DNA of 64,000 nucleotides, taken from contig JAXMAV010000005.1 of NCBI GenBank assembly GCA_046350255.1, positions 310,001 through 374,000 on the forward strand. Direction: 5' to 3'. Positions 8,336 through 16,996 of this stretch are shown piece after piece. Under the pieces are notes generated by a model that worked only from the letters and a program-made list of their open reading frames with translations, had not been told where the DNA came from and made no database searches. The position numbers and the translations under genes were made by a program. The stretch's first letter is position 1. Every line of letters starts with the position of its first letter. This DNA is from CALDUY01 sp046350255. Its GTDB lineage: Bacteria; Planctomycetota; Planctomycetia; Gemmatales; Gemmataceae.

Positions 8336-9814
8336 TCACTCGACCACCCCGGCGGCCCGGAGCTTCGCGGCCATTTCCCGGGCAATGCGGATTCGTAACG
8401 GGCGATCCATGAGAGAGCTGTGGTTCTTTCCCGGGAAAAGCTCCACCACGGCGTCACTGCCGAGTTTGCGAAGTGACTCTTTCAGGAGGGCGGTGGCCCC
8501 CTCAAGATAGAACGTATCGAGATCTCCCATGTAGACGTGCAGCTTTCCGGCCAGCTTCGGAGCCAGGTCCTTCCAGTGGCGTTCGAGCACGAGCCGGATG
8601 TCGTACTTCTCCCAGGAACGAGCGACTGCTAGGTCGATGGCTCCGGTTTTGCGATCCCACAGGCGGCGTGGTTTGCCATCGGAGCCGCGTTCGCTGAAGA
8701 CGGCTTCAAAGGCGGCCAGTTGACCGCCGTGGCCCATGATCTCTTCCATGTCGGAGAAGTCTCGGTACCACAGGAACGGTTTATCCCCTTTCCGGGCAAT
8801 GGGGCGTCGTTGTCCCTCGCGATCGACGAACATGTTCTCCCCGGCGCGGTACAGGTGGATGCGCTGAAAATCGCGGAAATCGACCGGATCCGGAGCGGTG
8901 GACCAGCAGCCACCAAACATGTCGGGGTAGCGTACCTGGAGCCACAGGCTCGACCAGCCTCCCGAGGAGTGCCCGCAGAGAAGACGAGTTTGCGGTCGGG
9001 CCAGGATACGGAAGCGCGATTCGATGGCGGGAATCAACTCCTCGATCAAGGCCTGACCCACCGGGCCATTGTTGGCGGAATCGGCAAACACGTGGTGGCC
9101 ATGGTGACAACTCGGGTCGAGCACGACGTGGATCACCTCGATCCCCGCCCGATTGGTCACACCGGATTCCCTGATCTGGTGGGCCATCCGGTGGGTACCC
9201 GAGAAGCCGGGAATCTCGTAGACGACCGGATAACGCCGGGCCGGTGATCGGCTGTACGATTCGGGCAGGATGACTGCGGCTCGCATGCGGGTCGGCCGTC
9301 GATGGAACGTGGAGAGCAGACGGCTTTCGAGGTCCACGAGTTTGACCCAGGCTGTCTCGACAAAGGGGGGAGATTCGTATTTCTTGTCTAGCAAGATGTC
9401 CACGGTGCCGGATCGTGCGGGGTCGAGTGGTAGGCGTTTCATGCCCCAGAGATTCCCGGGAGCGGTGCTGAAACGCAGGTGATCTGGGTGTAGATCGATT
9501 ACGGCCTGGACCGTCCAGGTCCCCGGGGTCAGGCGACCCAGAGGAATGGGGTAGCCCGTGGCGTGTTGATCGATGAGGAGCGGAGTGCCGGGCTTCCAGT
9601 CCACCACGTCCTTCACGAAGGCCGGTTGTACGTCGAACCAGTTTGGCCATCCCTGCAGAGTCCTGTGCTCTTCCTTGAACAACATTACATAGACACGACC
9701 AGTATAAGGACGCTGGAGCAGGGTAGGGGAGACTTGCAGAGAAAACCGGAGGGGCTCCGCCGCTGCGGCCTGGGAGGCAACCAGCACGGCGAGGAGGATC
9801 GTCAGTCGGACCAT
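8336..9814 (-). CDS. Secreted alpha/beta-hydrolase esterase (Fes/EstD type)
   Basis: A 492-residue exported protein with a signal peptide (MVRLTILLAVLVASQAAAA). The N-terminal 180 residues form a probable beta-rich domain. The catalytic domain contains GHSSGGWSSLW, the nucleophile elbow GxSxG with Ser as nucleophile; an Asp (GDLDTFYLEG) and a His (PGKNHSSLMD) near the C-terminus complete a plausible triad. This pattern fits the putative esterase family that includes enterochelin esterase Fes and EstD-like enzymes. The ATG at 9814 has GAGGTG at a normal distance. It sits between tsaB and tyrA on the same strand. The ester substrate is unknown; a ferri-siderophore is only one possibility. Confidence 0.82.
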   Translation of the reverse strand: MVRLTILLAVLVASQAAAAEPLRFSLQVSPTLLQRPYTGRVYVMLFKEEHRTLQGWPNWFDVQPAFVKDVVDWKPGTPLLIDQHATGYPIPLGRLTPGTWTVQAVIDLHPDHLRFSTAPGNLWGMKRLPLDPARSGTVDILLDKKYESPPFVETAWVKLVDLESRLLSTFHRRPTRMRAAVILPESYSRSPARRYPVVYEIPGFSGTHRMAHQIRESGVTNRAGIEVIHVVLDPSCHHGHHVFADSANNGPVGQALIEELIPAIESRFRILARPQTRLLCGHSSGGWSSLWLQVRYPDMFGGCWSTAPDPVDFRDFQRIHLYRAGENMFVDREGQRRPIARKGDKPFLWYRDFSDMEEIMGHGGQLAAFEAVFSERGSDGKPRRLWDRKTGAIDLAVARSWEKYDIRLVLERHWKDLAPKLAGKLHVYMGDLDTFYLEGATALLKESLRKLGSDAVVELFPGKNHSSLMDRPLRIRIAREMAAKLRAAGVVE

Positions 9815-9876
9815 CAGTCACCTCGATGGGGTGGAGATAGCGATAGTACTTGGACCAGCGAACCAGCACAAGAGAC

Positions 9877-10563
9877 TCAGGTCCGACCGCTCCACTGCCG
9901 TTCGGCTGCGCTGGCGCGCAGATAAAGAGGTTCCACGGAATACAGAGAGTCGCGTTCTTCCCGGAGGTAGCGAGTCCAGCCCAGGTCCAGGGTGGCGGAG
10001 AGGGTGGGCTGGCGCAACGCGGGGTCGATCAGGAGCATTGTAGAAGGCAATTGCGATTCCCACCGGGCCAGCCCGGGGCCGGTGACCCACACCTGGGGTG
10101 CATGCTGGGCGAGCCAGGCCTCGAAGGGGAGGATGACAATCTCGCCGGATGGATGCCAGGCTCCTTCACGATGAACGAACGGCTGGATGTAGAGTTCCTG
10201 CTTCTGGGCATCACCGAGGACGGCCACCTGGCCGCAGGTGGCCGGGACCTGGATGGCAATGGTGTGAAAGGTATCGACGGCCAGCAGCGCGCAATCGGTA
10301 GCGTAGGCATAGGCCATGGCCGAGATGATGCCCACGCGCAAGCCGGTAAAGCTTCCGGGGCCTCGACCGACGATCACGCCTTGGATTTCGCGCGGGTGCC
10401 ACTGCTGGCGACGCAGGAGCAGTTCCACCGAGGGGGCCAGGTCGCGGGCGTGCTGGCGTCCACCGTCGAGGACTTCCTGGTCGATCAGGTGGTTCCCCAG
10501 GGCCAGGCCCACCTGGCCTTGTCGGCCTGAAGTTTCCAAGATGAGAAGTTTCGGACTGTTCAC
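9877..10563 (-). CDS. tsaB: tRNA N6-threonylcarbamoyladenosine protein TsaB
   Basis: A protein of about 228 residues of the YeaZ/TsaB family, the inactive ASKHA scaffold that dimerises with TsaD for t6A37 modification of ANN-decoding tRNAs. Signatures are KLLILETSG at the N-terminus, GRGPGSFTGLRVGI near residue 67-79, LLAVDTFHTIA, and a C-terminal EPLYLRASA. Translation probably starts at the GTG at 10563, with GAGG 5 bases upstream; an in-frame ATG at 10602 lacks a ribosome binding site. The longer frame to 10683 would overlap the divergent RNase H start and is unlikely. Its partners tsaC, tsaD and tsaE are not in the window. Confidence 0.88.
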   Translation of the reverse strand: MNSPKLLILETSGRQGQVGLALGNHLIDQEVLDGGRQHARDLAPSVELLLRRQQWHPREIQGVIVGRGPGSFTGLRVGIISAMAYAYATDCALLAVDTFHTIAIQVPATCGQVAVLGDAQKQELYIQPFVHREGAWHPSGEIVILPFEAWLAQHAPQVWVTGPGLARWESQLPSTMLLIDPALRQPTLSATLDLGWTRYLREERDSLYSVEPLYLRASAAERQWSGRT

Positions 10564-10673
10564 AGGAACCTCGCGAGGTTGTCTAATCAGAGGGCTCCCC
10601 ATAACCTGGAGCGGCTTTCTGGGTCGGTCCGGGCGTCTCTGGAATCCTGGTATCGCCTCACTGGAGCAAAGGC

Positions 10674-11270
10674 ATGGCTGCACAGTCGGATCTGATCATT
10701 TTCACGGATGGTGCTTCCCGGGGGAATCCAGGAGCAGCCGCCTGCGCCTACACCATCGAGTTACCCACCGGCGAGGTCCTCGAAGAGGCTGACCGGCTGG
10801 GAACGATGACGAACAACCAGGCCGAGTATACCGCCCTGGTCCGTGCCCTCGAGCATGCCTTGCAACTGGGACCAGATCTTCGCGTGGTGGTTCACAGTGA
10901 TAGCGAACTCATGGTCAAGCAGATGCGCGGCGAGTACAAGGTGAAAAACGAGGATCTGCGCGGTCTGTATGAGCAGGCCACGAAGCTGGCCCGGCAGTTT
11001 CGTCATCCTCCGCGGCTCGAGCACGTTCGCCGGGCCGACAACAAACGCGCCGACCAGCTTTGTAACGATGTGCTGGACGGCAAACGAGAAGCCTCGGTGG
11101 AGACCATCCTGGCCGAGCACTCGGCGAAGGAAGGCAACCTTCACGACGAAGCGGAGGCGCTACTCGATCAGGCCCGCGCACAGCCGTCGGCCTCCGCAGT
11201 GTGGGATCAGCTGGTGGCCTTGCTGCAACGTCACGGCATGCGCATCCCCGCGCGGAAACGCGGGAAATGA
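10674..11270 (+). CDS. rnhA: Ribonuclease HI with C-terminal extension
   Basis: A 198-residue protein whose first 135 residues are an RNase H fold that cleaves RNA in RNA-DNA hybrids. Four catalytic carboxylates are visible: D12 (FTDGASRGNPG), E51 (NNQAEY), D76 (HSDSEL) and D127 (NKRAD). The last 60 residues are helical, lack a known domain, and are longer than in classic RNase HI of about 155 residues. The ATG has GGAG 8 bases upstream. It is transcribed divergently from tsaB. Confidence 0.92.
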   Translation: MAAQSDLIIFTDGASRGNPGAAACAYTIELPTGEVLEEADRLGTMTNNQAEYTALVRALEHALQLGPDLRVVVHSDSELMVKQMRGEYKVKNEDLRGLYEQATKLARQFRHPPRLEHVRRADNKRADQLCNDVLDGKREASVETILAEHSAKEGNLHDEAEALLDQARAQPSASAVWDQLVALLQRHGMRIPARKRGK

Positions 11271-11298
11271 GCTGGTGAAGCCGAACTCAGGCTGCACA

Positions 11299-11328
11299 GA
11301 AGCGAGGAGCCAGGCGACTCCTCGCTTC
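11299..11328. terminator. Probable terminator hairpin between convergent genes
   Basis: An 11-bp perfect stem (11299-11309 with 11318-11328) and 8-base loop lie between rnhA (+) and the small membrane protein gene (-). No clear U-tract follows on either strand, so it is weaker evidence than the other hairpins here. Confidence 0.5.
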
Positions 11329-11339
11329 GGGGCTGGCAT

Positions 11340-11537
11340 TTACTGGGGGCGCAGTGCCTTCCACAGAAAGCCCACGACCTCCACCCCCAACAGGATGGCG
11401 AAGGTAAGGGCCCAGACTAGCAAGGCTATCCGCCAACGGCGCCGCGACCGGTGAAGATTGGGATCTTCTCCTGGCGCGGTTTCGGGCGGTGGAGCATTCG
11501 CAGGCTTCATTACGTTCATTCCGGGGGAGCCTCTCAC
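11340..11537 (-). CDS. Small single-pass membrane protein, hypothetical
   Basis: A 59-65-residue protein with a basic, Pro-rich N-terminus (PPPETAPGEDPNLHRSRRR) and one C-terminal transmembrane helix (IALLVWALTFAILLGVEVV). The arginine cluster before the helix predicts an N-in orientation. A GTG at 11537 overlaps the RseP stop as GTGA, which suggests translational coupling; an ATG at 11519 is an alternative start. I do not recognise a family. Position after the RseP-like protease hints at a membrane-associated accessory role, but that is context only. Confidence 0.5.
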   Translation of the reverse strand: MRGSPGMNVMKPANAPPPETAPGEDPNLHRSRRRWRIALLVWALTFAILLGVEVVGFLWKALRPQ

Positions 11538-14086
11538 AGGAAGCGACGCCAGATATCGAGGCAGAATACATAACCCATGAGTAACAGAATGATCAGCAGC
11601 CCCAGGTAGGTGGCTGCGATGCGGACGCCTTCCGAGGGCGGACGGCCGCGGAGCTTTTCGTAGATGAGGAAGACCATATGCCCGCCGTCGAGCACGGGGA
11701 TGGGAAGGAAATTGACCACCGCCAGGTTGATGCTGATCATCCCCAGGAAAAGGGCAAACACCGAGAAGTTCTCGCTGGCCGCGTTAATGGCCTGGGCGCC
11801 AATCTCGATGGGTCCACCCAGGCTGTTGGTCGAGATGCGACCGCTGACCAGGCGAGACAGGTTCATGTAGATCTGGCGAATGAACGAGAGCGTGCGATCC
11901 ATCCCGAGCGAGAACGCCTCGACGAACCCCCTGGCCTTGTGCCGGCGTTCATCGGGCTCGAAGACGAATCCTCGTTCGATGGCTGGCCAGGTCGGGTCGG
12001 GTTGCGCTTCGATGCCGACCTCTTCTCCTGCTTCCCGAGGCACATGCACCACGGTGGGTTCGTTGCCTTCCATGCGCCGAACCTTTAGCCCAATGATGGG
12101 AAACTCGGTCTGCTGCAGGAAGTAGAAGAAGTGGGCCCACTGATCGTAGACGGTCTTGTCCTTGCCGCGCACCGAGGCCATCTTGAACCACTTGCTCCAG
12201 TTGACCTGGCCCGGTTTGAGGCCGCGCTTGCGGTAGCGGAACTCCTGAAGCACATCGCCTGCCTGCAACCCAGCCTGCTCGGCGGGGCCACCTGGCTCCA
12301 CCTTCACCACGGTGCTTTCGACCCAGTAGGCGATGCCGAGCTGTGGGATGGACATGGGAGCGGCCGGGTTGACGGGAGACTCGTCACCCAGTGAGTAACT
12401 GTTGTCCCAGTCCATGGGGGGCAAGGTGCGCTCCTTGCGGGCGTCGTGGTTCATGGGGCCACGCACCGTCATCACCACCCGGTAGATTTTTCCGTCCTTG
12501 CTCAACTCGCGCATACGTCGTTCGATCTCGAACGGCAACCGGACGGGGTCCATCGCCTCCATGTCAAGCGCGACGGGTTTGCCTTCGCCCGCCTCCAGCT
12601 GCACACCTGTTATTTCATCGCCGTCTGCGATGCCGGCCTTCAAGCCGGCCGACTCGGCGGAAGAACCGTGACGCACCGCCGCCACCTTCCCCATCTTCAT
12701 GCGCAGCCCCAGCCGGACGTGGTAGGCCGGCGGGATTAGCAGCGAAGGCTTCGCGGATTCACCCTCGCGCTGGACCTGGACTACCATTGCCTTTCCTGCC
12801 AGGGCAGTCATCCGCTGGCGGAGGACATACCAGTCAGGTTCCGGATGTTTCGGATCGCTATTAGGATCGATGGGGAGCGGAGAGAGATTGAACGGCCTGT
12901 CGGGGGTCGAGGGATCCGTGGTGGCGATGATGCTATCGCCGAACTGAAATCCCGAGGCGGGCACGGTCAGCTTCCGCGCCTTGCTCGCATCACCACCCGT
13001 GGCCACTTCCAGGACGAGGGGTTCCTCACCCAGCTTTTGCATGCGCGAGGCCAGTTCGACCCAGCCGGCAGCGCCTTCCGGCAAGGGAGAAAGCTCACCT
13101 GCGCGGGCAGGATTGGTCGCGCGGAGGATCACATCGTTGGGTGCCAGGTCCATGCTCCGGGCGTAGGAGGCGGCACTTTTCGCCTTCACTGGGCCATCGA
13201 AATACTGCGCGTAGCGGGAGGAGATCAGGCGCGTCCTGCTTGACTGCGAGACGCCGATCACGGGCACCATGTTGTTGGCGTCCCGGTAGGGCTCGATGCC
13301 TACGGCGTGGCGTTTGCCTTCGCGATCCTGGAAAGTAAACTCCATCGGCTTTCCTGAAGGGGAAAGCGCAACGGCGACGCGCATCTCGTCGAACCAGGGA
13401 TCCTGCTTGTCCTCCAGCTCTACCAGTTTCCAGCCCGCCCGCACGCCGGCCTCCCAGGCGCGCGAACCTGATTCAGTCTTGCCGATAATGGCCGGCGGCC
13501 GTTCGATTCCGAAGTAGAGGTAGACCACGACGAAGCAGAGCGCTCCGAATAGGACGTTCATGATCACCCCGGCGGAGATGATCAGCATGCGCTGGCCGAC
13601 CGTTTTGTTCTTGAACGAGCGGGGGTAATCTTCGTCCTCGTCGGCCTCGGGTCCCTCGCCAACCATGTTGACGTAGCCACCCAGGGGCAAGAGCGCCAGC
13701 TTGTAGGTGGTTTCGCCGCGCGTGAAGCTACATCCCGGGACGGCGGGTCCGAATCCGATGGAAAAGGTCTGCACGTGGACATCGCACCACTTGGCCGCGA
13801 GAAAGTGGCCCAGTTCGTGGATGAAGATGACGAAGCCGAGGCCGACCAGAGCCACTGCCCCGGAGATGACCGCTTCCACCCCGTAGGTGTGGTAGAGGTA
13901 GGCGAGGCCCAGGACGAACAGGACGAACCAGGGGCCGTTCTGCGTTAGCCAGGCCTGGGGGCTCAGGGGCGGGGGAGGCTCGGTCTGCAGGTTTTCCGAC
14001 GACGGACTCGACGAGGTGGGGCGCATCGTGCCCTGTTCGGAACTCTTTACGTGCTCCGAACGGTCCGGGGGGTTCGACTGATCCAA
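11534..14086 (-). CDS. rseP: RseP-like site-2 metalloprotease with extra PDZ modules
   Basis: An 850-residue M50 intramembrane protease, about twice the length of E. coli RseP. The zinc motif H90-E-L-G-H94 lies in a transmembrane helix, and the third ligand region NFLPIPVLDGGHMVF is near the C-terminus. Between them lie an elaborated periplasmic-type segment with several PDZ-like modules (around residues 200-290, 300-400, 465-560 and 600-690; three have clear GL-(K/Q)-AG-I/D-xGD cores) and a final membrane domain. The start is a TTG at 14086 with a strong AGGAGGT 7 bases upstream, so the gene overlaps the end of dxr by 40 bases. Site-2 proteases release anti-sigma factors or clear signal-peptide remnants; the target here is unknown. 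Confidence 0.9.
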   Translation of the reverse strand: MDQSNPPDRSEHVKSSEQGTMRPTSSSPSSENLQTEPPPPLSPQAWLTQNGPWFVLFVLGLAYLYHTYGVEAVISGAVALVGLGFVIFIHELGHFLAAKWCDVHVQTFSIGFGPAVPGCSFTRGETTYKLALLPLGGYVNMVGEGPEADEDEDYPRSFKNKTVGQRMLIISAGVIMNVLFGALCFVVVYLYFGIERPPAIIGKTESGSRAWEAGVRAGWKLVELEDKQDPWFDEMRVAVALSPSGKPMEFTFQDREGKRHAVGIEPYRDANNMVPVIGVSQSSRTRLISSRYAQYFDGPVKAKSAASYARSMDLAPNDVILRATNPARAGELSPLPEGAAGWVELASRMQKLGEEPLVLEVATGGDASKARKLTVPASGFQFGDSIIATTDPSTPDRPFNLSPLPIDPNSDPKHPEPDWYVLRQRMTALAGKAMVVQVQREGESAKPSLLIPPAYHVRLGLRMKMGKVAAVRHGSSAESAGLKAGIADGDEITGVQLEAGEGKPVALDMEAMDPVRLPFEIERRMRELSKDGKIYRVVMTVRGPMNHDARKERTLPPMDWDNSYSLGDESPVNPAAPMSIPQLGIAYWVESTVVKVEPGGPAEQAGLQAGDVLQEFRYRKRGLKPGQVNWSKWFKMASVRGKDKTVYDQWAHFFYFLQQTEFPIIGLKVRRMEGNEPTVVHVPREAGEEVGIEAQPDPTWPAIERGFVFEPDERRHKARGFVEAFSLGMDRTLSFIRQIYMNLSRLVSGRISTNSLGGPIEIGAQAINAASENFSVFALFLGMISINLAVVNFLPIPVLDGGHMVFLIYEKLRGRPPSEGVRIAATYLGLLIILLLMGYVFCLDIWRRFL

Positions 14087-15255
14087 CGGCCTACCTCCTG
14101 TCGAGCCCAGCGATCGCTGGCAGCCAGCTCTGCCAGTGTCGGCCGGGGATTATAGTGATGATGATCCAGGGCAGCGCGGCACACCCGGGGGATGTCGAGG
14201 AATGGTAACTGCCCGTCGAGAAAGCCCGCTACCGCCACCTCGTTGGCAGCATTGAGCACCGCGCCGCAGGTCCCTCCCTGGCGGGCGGCCTCGTACCCCA
14301 ATTGTAGGGAGGGAAAGGTTTCGTGGTCGGGCTGTTCAAACTGCCAGCTAGCCAGCTGGCGCCAGTTGAGTCGGCGAGCGGGCCCCGGCAGGCGTTGCGG
14401 GTAGGTCAGGGCATACTGGATGGGCAGCCGCATGTCGGGCGGCGACATCTGCGCCAGGATGGAGCCATCCTGAAACTCGACGAAGGAATGGATGATCGAT
14501 TGCGGATGAATAATGACATCGATGCGATCGGGAGCGAGGTTGAACAGCCAGCGCGCCTCGATGACTTCCAGCGCCTTGTTCATCAAGGTGGCGGAATCGA
14601 TGGTAATCTTGCGGCCCATGCTCCAGGTCGGGTGGCATAGTGCCTGCTCGACGGTGACTGCCTCGAGTTCCGCGCGCTTGCGTCCGCGGAAGGGGCCACC
14701 GCTACCCGTCAGGACAATGCGTTCGACCTCGTCGGGCGCGCTTCCTGCCAGCGCCTGGAAGATGGCGCTGTGCTCGCTGTCCACCGGAAGGAGGCGCACT
14801 CCCTGGCGTGCGGCCAGCTCGGTGACCTGGGCACCGGCGAGGACAAGAGTCTCCTTGTTCGCCACCGCGATGGTTTTACCGGCTTCGAGAGCGGCCCAGG
14901 TGCCTTCCAGGCCGGCAGCGCCGACGATGGCTGTCACCACCACATCGACTTCCGGAGCCTGGACCATCTCCACCAGACCCTGCGTGCCGCGCAGCAGGCG
15001 ACACCCCGCCGGGAGCCGGGCCGGATCGACCTGGATGGCCGGGTCGGTTACACAGACACACCGAGGCCGAAACTGATGCGCCTGTTCGAGCAGGAGATCG
15101 ATCCGGGAGTGTGCGCTGAGCCCAAAGATATCGAGCCGCCCGGGCAGGTGCTCGACGACGTCGAGCGTACTCGTACCGATGGACCCGGTGGAACCGAGAA
15201 CGACGATGCGTTTCTTCGATCCAGAAGAAGACGGTGATGAGACATCCGCTGTCAC
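14047..15255 (-). CDS. dxr: 1-deoxy-D-xylulose 5-phosphate reductoisomerase
   Basis: A 402-residue enzyme of the MEP pathway converting DXP to MEP with NADPH. The NADPH-binding motif GSTGSIGTSTLDVV is near the N-terminus, followed by ANKETLVLAG, VDSEHSAIFQ (metal ligands D and E) and LTGSGGPFRGR with the substrate-binding HPTWSMGRKITIDSATLMNK segment. Length matches the family. The start is probably the GTG at 15255. The first 13 residues are a Ser-rich leader. It overlaps rseP and follows the ABC permease gene on the same strand; dxr-rseP adjacency is common in bacteria. dxs and a prenyl synthase lie at the other end of the window. Confidence 0.97.
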   Translation of the reverse strand: MTADVSSPSSSGSKKRIVVLGSTGSIGTSTLDVVEHLPGRLDIFGLSAHSRIDLLLEQAHQFRPRCVCVTDPAIQVDPARLPAGCRLLRGTQGLVEMVQAPEVDVVVTAIVGAAGLEGTWAALEAGKTIAVANKETLVLAGAQVTELAARQGVRLLPVDSEHSAIFQALAGSAPDEVERIVLTGSGGPFRGRKRAELEAVTVEQALCHPTWSMGRKITIDSATLMNKALEVIEARWLFNLAPDRIDVIIHPQSIIHSFVEFQDGSILAQMSPPDMRLPIQYALTYPQRLPGPARRLNWRQLASWQFEQPDHETFPSLQLGYEAARQGGTCGAVLNAANEVAVAGFLDGQLPFLDIPRVCRAALDHHHYNPRPTLAELAASDRWARQEVGRWISRTPRTVRST

Positions 15256-15284
15256 GTTGGCACCAGTCTGAACCGGGGTTCAGG

Positions 15285-15440
15285 TCAAGTCAGTTCGCCG
15301 TGCTGGGCATTGTACTGGGGGCGTAGGAAAGGTCGCAAGGTCGCGCCCAGCGAGAAGAGCCCGACCAGGGCCGCGACGGCTCCCAGCATGGTCAGACAGC
15401 GAGCCGAAAGTTCCGTCGAAACACCGTAATGGAGCTGCGC
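15285..15440 (-). other. In-frame continuation of the ABC permease after the TGA
   Basis: After TGA 15441-15443 the frame is open to TGA 15285-15287. The 51 codons encode AQLHYGVSTEL, then a hydrophobic helix (CLTMLGAVAALVGLFSLGA) and a short polar tail. LHYGV following the conserved TPG segment is typical of the C-terminus of FbpB-like permeases, so this is the missing end of the upstream gene and not an independent one. No ribosome binding site or start codon is seen for separate translation. The final stop is 29 bases before the dxr start. Confidence 0.75.
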
Positions 15441-16907
15441 TCAAAGCCGTTCACCGAAGCAATCGGCTCCGGGCGTGCTGACCAGTTTACTGGCGCTCAC
15501 CTCCCCCAACGACAGAATTGCCGTGGTCAGAGCTGCCAGGAGGACGGTCGAGTGAGTCATCGGCCAGCCAATCTGCCAGAATTCCTGCAAGGGCCGCAGG
15601 CCGACCAGCTGTGCCTCGTCGCGAAACTCCCGGGGAAGGTTCCGCATCTCCGGCCAGATCAGGCAGACTGCACAGGGCAACCAGCGGATCACGTTGACCA
15701 GGAGCACGGGGAGGATGGACGGCCCATGCCAGAGCCATCGGGCCGGCACACTGGTGAACGGCTCGGAGAAAGACACCACCAGGTCGAGCACGCCCAGCAC
15801 ACCCATGCCCACCAGTGGCCCCGGCATGGCCCAGGCCAGCGCCATGAGTAGCGCCAGACCCACTTGCAGGACAGGCGAGCATCGGACGCACCAGCAGGCT
15901 AGCAGACCCAGCGATGCGCAGAGTATTCCGGTGCCAAGCCCCAGGCAGATCGTGCGCTGCCAGAGGGGAGCATCCACCACCATCGCCTTTGCCAGGCGCT
16001 GGGCCAGTTTGCCCAGGGAGAAGGTGGGGGGATCCCCCATCATGCCTGCTCGCAGGAGAAACGTCACGGTGGGGACCAGCAGGATGGCCGCGCTGAGACC
16101 CAGGAGGAGCAGCCCCATGGACCAGCGGCCACGACCCAGGCGAAAGAGAGGCGTCGATCGTCTGCGCATCGCGCCTGGTTCATCTCGCCGGGCAAAACCT
16201 CTGGCCGCGATGACGATTAATGCCATCCCCACCACTACCTGCAGGAGCGCGACCGGGATTGCCCCCTGGATGGGGTAGGTGGAGCCGGGGGCATCTAGCT
16301 GAAGGAAGATCTCGCCAGCCAGAGTTCGCACCTGGTATAGATCGGTGATGGTGACCTGGCAGGCGGTCTGCATGGCGAGCCACAAGGCCGCGGCCAGAAT
16401 GCTGGGCCAGGCGGTGGGTAACACCACGTGCCATGCCACCCACAAGGGCGACCCCACGGTCCTGGCGTGGTCTTCGCCGTCACTGCGGGCATGACGCAGG
16501 AACACACCGATTATCAGCACCACCCAGGTGAATCCGCTCAGAGTATGCAGGAAGATCGAGGGGAGCAGGCCCTCTGGCCAGAGATGCATTGACTGGACCG
16601 GCGGAAGGTGCGGCATCCAGCCAGCGACGAACAGCGGCAGCGGTAAGAAGAGCGCCACCAGAAGGATGGTGTAGATGAGTGATCGCCCGGGCAGGTCACT
16701 TCGTTCCAGAAGCAGGGCTGCCAGGAAGCCCGGGGGCAGCGAAAGCACAACGGTGCCGAGCACGAGCCAGGCGGTGTGTTGCACCAGCGTGACCAGGGAA
16801 CCATCAAACGTTAGCGGGGTGTGGCGCAGAGAGACGAACGGCCAGAGAAGGGGCCAGGCGACCCCCAGGCCGAGAGAAGCCAGCAGAAACAGACGGATCC
16901 ACAGCAT
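15441..16907 (-). CDS. Iron-type ABC transporter permease, interrupted by in-frame TGA
   Basis: A membrane permease with two fused six-helix halves, as in FbpB/ThiP-type importers of ferric iron or thiamine. Two binding-protein-dependent transport cores are visible (ALWLAMQTACQVTITDLYQ and AALTTAILSLGEVSASKLVS, the EAA-type loops). Translation ends at TGA 15441-15443 after GADCFGERL, but the same frame continues for 51 codons with AQLHYGVSTEL and a last membrane helix, exactly what family members carry after TPG-E-T-F. The gene is therefore either broken by one nonsense change or read through. The ATG at 16907 is preferred because the longer frame (TTG 16934) starts inside a terminator hairpin. 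No cognate ATPase or binding protein is adjacent. Confidence 0.8.
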   Translation of the reverse strand: MLWIRLFLLASLGLGVAWPLLWPFVSLRHTPLTFDGSLVTLVQHTAWLVLGTVVLSLPPGFLAALLLERSDLPGRSLIYTILLVALFLPLPLFVAGWMPHLPPVQSMHLWPEGLLPSIFLHTLSGFTWVVLIIGVFLRHARSDGEDHARTVGSPLWVAWHVVLPTAWPSILAAALWLAMQTACQVTITDLYQVRTLAGEIFLQLDAPGSTYPIQGAIPVALLQVVVGMALIVIAARGFARRDEPGAMRRRSTPLFRLGRGRWSMGLLLLGLSAAILLVPTVTFLLRAGMMGDPPTFSLGKLAQRLAKAMVVDAPLWQRTICLGLGTGILCASLGLLACWCVRCSPVLQVGLALLMALAWAMPGPLVGMGVLGVLDLVVSFSEPFTSVPARWLWHGPSILPVLLVNVIRWLPCAVCLIWPEMRNLPREFRDEAQLVGLRPLQEFWQIGWPMTHSTVLLAALTTAILSLGEVSASKLVSTPGADCFGERL

Positions 16908-16948
16908 AGGAAAAAACCAGGAGCCGATGAACAACTTCCATCGGCTCC
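16908..16948 (-). terminator. Rho-independent terminator of the PQQ-propeller gene
   Basis: On the minus strand a perfect 10-bp GC-rich stem (16939-16948 with 16920-16929, 9-base loop) is followed by a TTTTTT run. It lies about 50 bases after the propeller gene stop and ends at the permease start codon, so permease translation begins right after the U-tract. Confidence 0.75.
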
Positions 16949-16996
16949 AACCTCACGATACGGTGCCAGCACGGGCGGGGCGAACTGACGATCAGT

